DNA of 27,163 bases, taken from JALZHR01 sp036389695. Lineage in GTDB: Bacteria > Acidobacteriota > Blastocatellia > Pyrinomonadales > Pyrinomonadaceae. This document shows, one piece after another, positions 23,538 to 27,163 of this stretch. Positions within the stretch are counted from its first letter, which is position 1; each line of letters begins with the position of its first letter. Location: positions 1 through 27,163 of the forward strand of contig DASVWG010000187.1 of the NCBI GenBank assembly GCA_036389695.1. Reading direction: 5' to 3'. The notes below the pieces were generated by a model. The model saw only the letters and a list, made by a program, of their open reading frames with translations, was not told where the DNA came from and made no database searches. Made by a program: the position numbers and the translations under genes.

Positions 23538-25724
23538 CTACCTTTGCACCTGATACTGCGACGAAGCCGCGATGAGATAAATAGCCGTTTTGACTCTTAA
23601 AACCGGGTCAGAAGCCGGAACGGTCGTGACCGCGTTTAAAATCAGAGTCCGGAGCTCGGGCGGCATTGTGCCGTGCAGCATCTTTGTATTGAGCGCGTCG
23701 ACAAGCTGATTGCCCGTCGCGTCGCTGGTGGAAAAAGGAACCATTTCGCTGACGTCAATCGAAGTGCCTTTCGGCGCATCGGTCGCGTTCGGCGCAATGC
23801 CTTCGAATATAAGAGTGTAAAGCGTGTTAATGCGTTTAATGCCCGTTCCCGTATTCAACAGATTGAATTCCGGCGCGAGCAGAGTCGTGCCCGGCACGAT
23901 ATAATCCGGCGGGTAATAATTGAAAACGGACGGCGCGTTAAAAGGCGTCTGTCCCATTCCGCGCATCGTTTCGCTCAGCCCGCCGTCGCTCAGCTCTTCG
24001 CCGTTGTGGGATTTCGGGTTGTAAAGCCGCGCGATGTTGGTCATCAATTGTACCGGCTCGCGCAGTTTGCCGTAACGCGGGTCGGTTTTGACGTTGCCGC
24101 GCGCTTCCGGGTCGAGCAGAACCGCCGAGATGACCGACCGCAAATCGCCGCGCACGTTTTGACCGTTGTTGTTAAAAACCGCCGCGACGCGTCCGACATA
24201 GGCGGGCGTCGGGTCGCTTGTCACCAAATGCTGAATCAGCAATTTACTGACAAACGGCGCGACGTTCGGATGATAAAAAATATTGTTCATCGCCTGCTGC
24301 AAGGTGTCGTTGGCGTAAATCCAGGTGTTCGTCGGGTCACTGCAATTGCCGCAAGCCGGAATGTTTTGATTGATGGCGTTCGGATAACTCAGAAGAGTTT
24401 TCGCGCTCGTGTCGTGATTGTCCGGAATCAAAATCATCGGGTCTTTGAAATTCAAAGTTCCGAGCGTCATCTGCGGGCAAACCCCGGGCTCGTGACAATA
24501 AGTCCAGCCGGTAAACAGTTTCGAGAAATTATTTATCGTTTCCTGATTATAAGTCGGAATCGGGTTGCCCTGATTGTCCAATTTGAGCGTGCCGTCCTGA
24601 TTGAGCATATACAAGCCGATGGAAAACAACTGCAAAATCTCGCGCGCGTAGTTTTCGTTCGGGCTGTTTTTCGTGCTGCGAATCATATCCAGATAATCGC
24701 CCATCGCCGGATTCAGCGTCACGTCATACATCAATTGCCGGTAATTGCCGAAAGCGTTTTTTGCCAATACTCGCTGAAATGTCACCATATGGCTCGACTG
24801 CCGAATCGTCTCGCCCGAAGTCACCCAAATCTGGCTCAGAGTCCAAACCATACGGTGACGCAATTGCGCTCTGCCGTAAAACGCTTCCTTGAAAAACCAC
24901 TGCTGAACCGGCTGCATCGTATACCTTTCGCGATAACAATGCGGAAAAGTATTCGGCGCGCAATTCGTCGGCGGAACGGTCGGCATCAGCGGAATGTCCA
25001 GATAATAAATGCTCTCGTATGGTTCCTCGAACTGCTCGCCGAGCCACGCCCGCAAACCTAACCGGCGCACTCTCGCGTCCGTTTCCGGCGCCGCTCCGAA
25101 GGTCGCCTGTTCCAGAAACCGCTTGCGGTCGGCAGACCATCGATAACCGACAAATTCCGAAACCGGCGAATCGTCGGCGCGCGCGGCAAATTTTACGGCG
25201 GCGGGAATTTTCAGGTCGCCTCCGGTTTTGCCGAGACCGATTTTCAGCTGATTGCTTGCCAATCCGCGCCAGGTCAGATAAATCAAGCCGTCGCCGTCGG
25301 CGGGCGGCTGTTGTCCGCGCAAGCCCGTGCCGAAAAGGCGAACTTTCAGCGCGTAGACTTCGCGGGTGACTGCCGTTAATTCTTCAACCGGAAACTGGTA
25401 AATTCTGCCGTTGCGATGATTCAGATAAACGCGAAAAGCGTTTGCGCCTTCGCCGTCCAGCAAATCGAGATTCGTCACAAAAAGCGTGATAAAGCTTTTT
25501 TGATTGACGGCAAACGCCTGCTGCTTCGAAGCTTTCGGCAAATTTCCGTTCCATTTTCCGTATTCGACCGCCAGCACGCGCGTCGCGTCGGATTCGCTGC
25601 CGAGCAAAACCGGCACGGGCGAATCGGGATTCGGGTCGTCAGCGCCGAAAGCGGTCAGACAAAATAAAAATAAAACAAAAATCGCGCTGCCGGATTTCGG
25701 AAAAAAGCTGTATTTTCGGTTCAT
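23538..25724 (-). CDS. Secreted DUF1800 family protein
   Basis: This 728-aa protein starts at ATG 25724 with GGAG 11 bases upstream; a TTG further up (25766) is less likely. A signal peptide covers about 1-27 (ending LTAFGA). Residues 30-180 are a beta-rich N-terminal region. The DUF1800 (PF08811) domain covers about 197-728, with RHRMVWTLSQIWVTSGETI and the signature NENYAREILQLFSIGL (about 356-371), then FTGWTY. The function is not known. It precedes DUF1501 on the same strand, and the two probably form one secreted system. Several cysteines (NCAPNTFPHC, CHEPGVC, CGNC) suit a disulfide-bonded exported protein. Confidence 0.93.
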   Translation of the reverse strand: MNRKYSFFPKSGSAIFVLFLFCLTAFGADDPNPDSPVPVLLGSESDATRVLAVEYGKWNGNLPKASKQQAFAVNQKSFITLFVTNLDLLDGEGANAFRVYLNHRNGRIYQFPVEELTAVTREVYALKVRLFGTGLRGQQPPADGDGLIYLTWRGLASNQLKIGLGKTGGDLKIPAAVKFAARADDSPVSEFVGYRWSADRKRFLEQATFGAAPETDARVRRLGLRAWLGEQFEEPYESIYYLDIPLMPTVPPTNCAPNTFPHCYRERYTMQPVQQWFFKEAFYGRAQLRHRMVWTLSQIWVTSGETIRQSSHMVTFQRVLAKNAFGNYRQLMYDVTLNPAMGDYLDMIRSTKNSPNENYAREILQLFSIGLYMLNQDGTLKLDNQGNPIPTYNQETINNFSKLFTGWTYCHEPGVCPQMTLGTLNFKDPMILIPDNHDTSAKTLLSYPNAINQNIPACGNCSDPTNTWIYANDTLQQAMNNIFYHPNVAPFVSKLLIQHLVTSDPTPAYVGRVAAVFNNNGQNVRGDLRSVISAVLLDPEARGNVKTDPRYGKLREPVQLMTNIARLYNPKSHNGEELSDGGLSETMRGMGQTPFNAPSVFNYYPPDYIVPGTTLLAPEFNLLNTGTGIKRINTLYTLIFEGIAPNATDAPKGTSIDVSEMVPFSTSDATGNQLVDALNTKMLHGTMPPELRTLILNAVTTVPASDPVLRVKTAIYLIAASSQYQVQR

Positions 25725-25813
25725 CGGCGAAATTTCTCCAATGGAATTATGGGGCAATACCGTCAAAAAAAGGGATTGTGATAAAACGTTTTGGAATTGT
25801 TCTAACGTATTGA

Positions 25814-25842
25814 TTTATAAAACAAAATGGCGAAAAAGGCAA
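25814..25842 (-). promoter_or_regulatory. Candidate promoter of the DUF1800-DUF1501 operon
   Basis: On the minus strand TTGCCT (25837-25842) and TATAAA (25814-25819) are separated by 17 bases. The leader to ATG 25724 would be about 80 bases. Confidence 0.45.
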
Positions 25843-25870
25843 CGTTTGGAAAGTGGAAAGCAAATCAGAA

Positions 25871-25905
25871 GTCGCCAGTCGCCAGTCAGGCGTCGCGCGT
25901 CGGGA
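25871..25905. repeat. GC-rich heptamer array (GTCGCCA) upstream of ksgA
   Basis: Five 7-bp units in a row: GTCGCCA, GTCGCCA, GTCAGGC, GTCGCGC, GTCGGGA. It lies in the divergent DUF1800/ksgA spacer. Confidence 0.7.
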
Positions 25906-25955
25906 ACGGCGCATAGAGAGTAAAAATATCGAGCGCACGATGGCGGATTGTTTCT

Positions 25956-25990
25956 ATTTACAATTTATGATTTACGATTCACAATTCTAA
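25956..25990. repeat. Heptamer array (ATTTACR) forming the ksgA leader
   Basis: Five units in a row: ATTTACA, ATTTATG, ATTTACG, ATTCACA, ATTCTAA. The array ends two bases before the ksgA ATG, taking the place of a ribosome-binding site. Confidence 0.8.
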
Positions 25991-25992
25991 AA

Positions 25993-26853
25993 ATGCCGCG
26001 TCAAAAACATTCGTCAAAGCCTTTCGCCAAAAAATCCTTCGGGCAGAATTTTCTCGTCGATAAAAACTACATCGACAAAATCATCGCCGCGCTCAATGCG
26101 CAAGCCGGCGACACGGTCATCGAAATCGGCGCGGGACGCGGCGCTCTGACCGAAAGACTGGTCGAAAGCGGCGCGCGCGTCATCGCCATCGAACTCGACC
26201 GCGATTTGATTCCGCTTTTAAAGGAAAAATTCGCCGCAAACGAAAATTTCTCGCTGATTGAGCAGGACGCTTTAAAACTCGATTTCAAAGAAATAATCGA
26301 AAAACAAAGGACAAAGACCGAAGGACAAAAGACCAAGCTTGTCGCTAATCTGCCGTATTACATTTCGACCGCCATTCTGCAAAAATTAATCGGCGAGAGA
26401 GATTGTTTTGCGGAGATGATTCTGATGTTTCAGCGCGAAGTCGTCGAGCGCATCACGGCGGAAACAGGCAATAAAGAGCGCGGTTTTTTAACCGTTCTGG
26501 TCGAAGCTTATCTCGAAACCGAAAAGCTTTTCGACGTGCCGCCGAGCGCTTTTCGCCCCGCGCCGAAAATCTGGAGCGCCGTCGCGCGCCTGACGCCGAA
26601 AGAATCCGTCAAAATCGAAAACGAAAAACTGTTTCGCGAAATCATCAGCGCCGGATTTATTCAGCGCCGCAAGACGATTTTAAATAATCTGAAAAACGCT
26701 CCCGCAAGTCTAAAAGAAAAAATCGACGATGCGGAAAAGCTTTTAAACAACGCCGGAATTGATACAAACCGTCGCGCCGAAACTTTAACGCTGGAAGAAT
26801 GGACGCGGATTTTAAACGAGGCAGAAGCCCGCGCGTCAGCAAGGGCGGAATAA
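25993..26853 (+). CDS. ksgA: 16S rRNA dimethyladenosine transferase KsgA (RsmA)
   Basis: KsgA dimethylates two adjacent adenines near the 3' end of 16S rRNA using S-adenosylmethionine. This 286-aa protein has the N-terminal KKSFGQNFLVD (13-23), motif I EIGAGRGALT (44-53), E67 for the ribose, D92 and the catalytic NLPYY (119-123). The C-terminal helical domain is complete. ATG 25993 is the true start; the frame stays open upstream only because the heptamer array reads through (FTIYDLRFTIL). Residues about 104-115 (KQRTKTEGQKTK) are encoded by a heptamer array and look like an insert before the catalytic motif. The last residues (EARASARAE) are encoded by one arm of a 27-bp inverted repeat. Confidence 0.96.
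   Translation: MPRQKHSSKPFAKKSFGQNFLVDKNYIDKIIAALNAQAGDTVIEIGAGRGALTERLVESGARVIAIELDRDLIPLLKEKFAANENFSLIEQDALKLDFKEIIEKQRTKTEGQKTKLVANLPYYISTAILQKLIGERDCFAEMILMFQREVVERITAETGNKERGFLTVLVEAYLETEKLFDVPPSAFRPAPKIWSAVARLTPKESVKIENEKLFREIISAGFIQRRKTILNNLKNAPASLKEKIDDAEKLLNNAGIDTNRRAETLTLEEWTRILNEAEARASARAE
26306..26333 (+). repeat. Heptamer array inside the ksgA coding sequence
   Basis: Four 7-bp units: AAAGGAC, AAAGACC, GAAGGAC, AAAAGAC. They belong to the same GGACAAA/GGACGAA family as the array at 23442-23536. They code for the polar segment just before the catalytic NLPYY. Confidence 0.75.
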
Positions 26854-26964
26854 TTTTAGATTGTCGATTGAAAGATTTTAGATTTGTCGTTAGCAAAAGA
26901 CCAACCGCAAATCTCAAATCTCAAATCGCAAATTAATTTCCGCCCTTGCTGACGCGCGGGCTTC
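26824..26964. repeat. 27-bp inverted repeat overlapping the 3' end of ksgA, with inner heptamer arrays
   Basis: The left arm (26824-26850) is the last nine sense codons of ksgA and the right arm (26938-26964) its exact reverse complement. Inside lie degenerate ATTTTAG/ATTGTCG units (from 26853) and CAAATCT, CAAATCT, CAAATCG, CAAATTA (26908-26935), which are roughly complementary to each other. The whole could fold as one long stem after ksgA. Confidence 0.9.
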
Positions 26965-27013
26965 CGCTTCTTTTTATAAAATAAATGTCATACATACGGG
27001 CGCGAGCGGTGTT

Positions 27014-27019
27014 TATAAT
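27014..27019 (+). promoter_or_regulatory. Possible -10 element of the last gene
   Basis: TATAAT occurs 31 bases before the ATG at 27051. No good -35 is seen at the normal distance, so this is weak. Confidence 0.3.
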
Positions 27020-27050
27020 TTGAAACACGCGTTTTCCGCCGGAGAATTTT

Positions 27051-27163
27051 ATGAAATTTTTCAAAGCTTTGTTCTTCCTGTCTATAAGTGTCTTTATTTT
27101 CGTTTTATTTTTATCTTTCAATCTGCAAGCCCAAACAAATCAAGCTTTGCCGCGCTTTGAAAA
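27051..27163 (+). CDS. N-terminus of an exported protein (3' end outside window)
   Basis: The ATG follows GGAGAA (27041-27046). The 37 complete codons encode a signal peptide (MKFFKALFFLSISVFIFVLF, then LSFNLQAQ) and the beginning of a mature region (TNQALPRFEK). The family cannot be told. The gene follows ksgA on the same strand after the long inverted repeat, and a TATAAT upstream suggests its own promoter. Confidence 0.7.
   Translation, partial: MKFFKALFFLSISVFIFVLFLSFNLQAQTNQALPRFE

Noticed and set aside
23673..25061. Long antisense frame opposite the DUF1800 gene
   Set aside because: The protein is Arg/His/Val-rich with no motif and mirrors the codon use of the real gene. A similar 347-codon frame opposite ribD (20769-21812) was rejected for the same reason.
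25948..25992. Longer ksgA start at 25948
   Set aside because: The extra residues (FTIYDLRFTIL) are simply the translated heptamer array; KsgA homologues start close to the KKSFGQNFLVD motif.

Overview
The window looks like a chromosomal piece of an Acidobacteriota-type bacterium, perhaps class Blastocatellia. This is an inference from gene content: a Ser/Thr kinase fused through one membrane segment to a long TPR region, a secreted DUF1501/DUF1800 pair, a Gram-negative Mla lipid-transport set, and an ECF sigma / zinc-finger anti-sigma / Spy-like cluster. No rRNA, tRNA, CRISPR array or transposase gene was seen.

Layout. 1-2394 (+): the tail of an unknown gene, then two unrecognised proteins (499 aa and 187 aa, the latter with eight cysteines), each with a strong ribosome-binding site. 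2522-6452 (-): the TPR kinase and an AT-rich GreB-type elongation factor, separated by a 424-base spacer with a perfect 21-bp inverted repeat. 6725-8191 (+): an exported serine hydrolase of the beta-lactamase class C type. 8373-11533 (-): mlaE-mlaF-mlaD. 11722-13777 (-): ECF sigma, anti-sigma and Spy/CpxP-like protein, a likely envelope-stress operon. 14006-17687 (+): a membrane HD-GYP protein (probable c-di-GMP phosphodiesterase), then a GYF_2/zinc-finger/multi-membrane-segment protein. 17978-21857 (+): ftsY, a small lipoprotein, an AT-rich 411-aa unknown protein and ribD, tightly packed. 21959-25724 (-): DUF1501 and DUF1800. 25993-26853 (+): ksgA. 27051-end (+): the start of an exported protein.

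The most striking feature lies between the genes. Many spacers carry arrays of degenerate 7-bp units whose sequence differs from spacer to spacer (AAATCTA, AAACTCA, AAATTTA, GGACTAA, GTCGCCA, ATTTACR, CAAATCT), several of them as two inverted arms able to fold into a long hairpin. One array forms the leader of ksgA, another lies in frame inside ksgA, and a separate 27-bp inverted repeat includes the last codons of ksgA. Other spacers hold long hairpins with 9- to 11-bp periodicity or clustered GCATCYTGC palindromes.

A second unusual feature is a 60-bp near-copy of the 3' end of ftsY that sits downstream of the lipoprotein gene, directly before the AT-rich 411-aa gene. It looks like the scar of an insertion or recombination at the ftsY 3' end. 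All functions are read from protein motifs by eye; no database search was possible.
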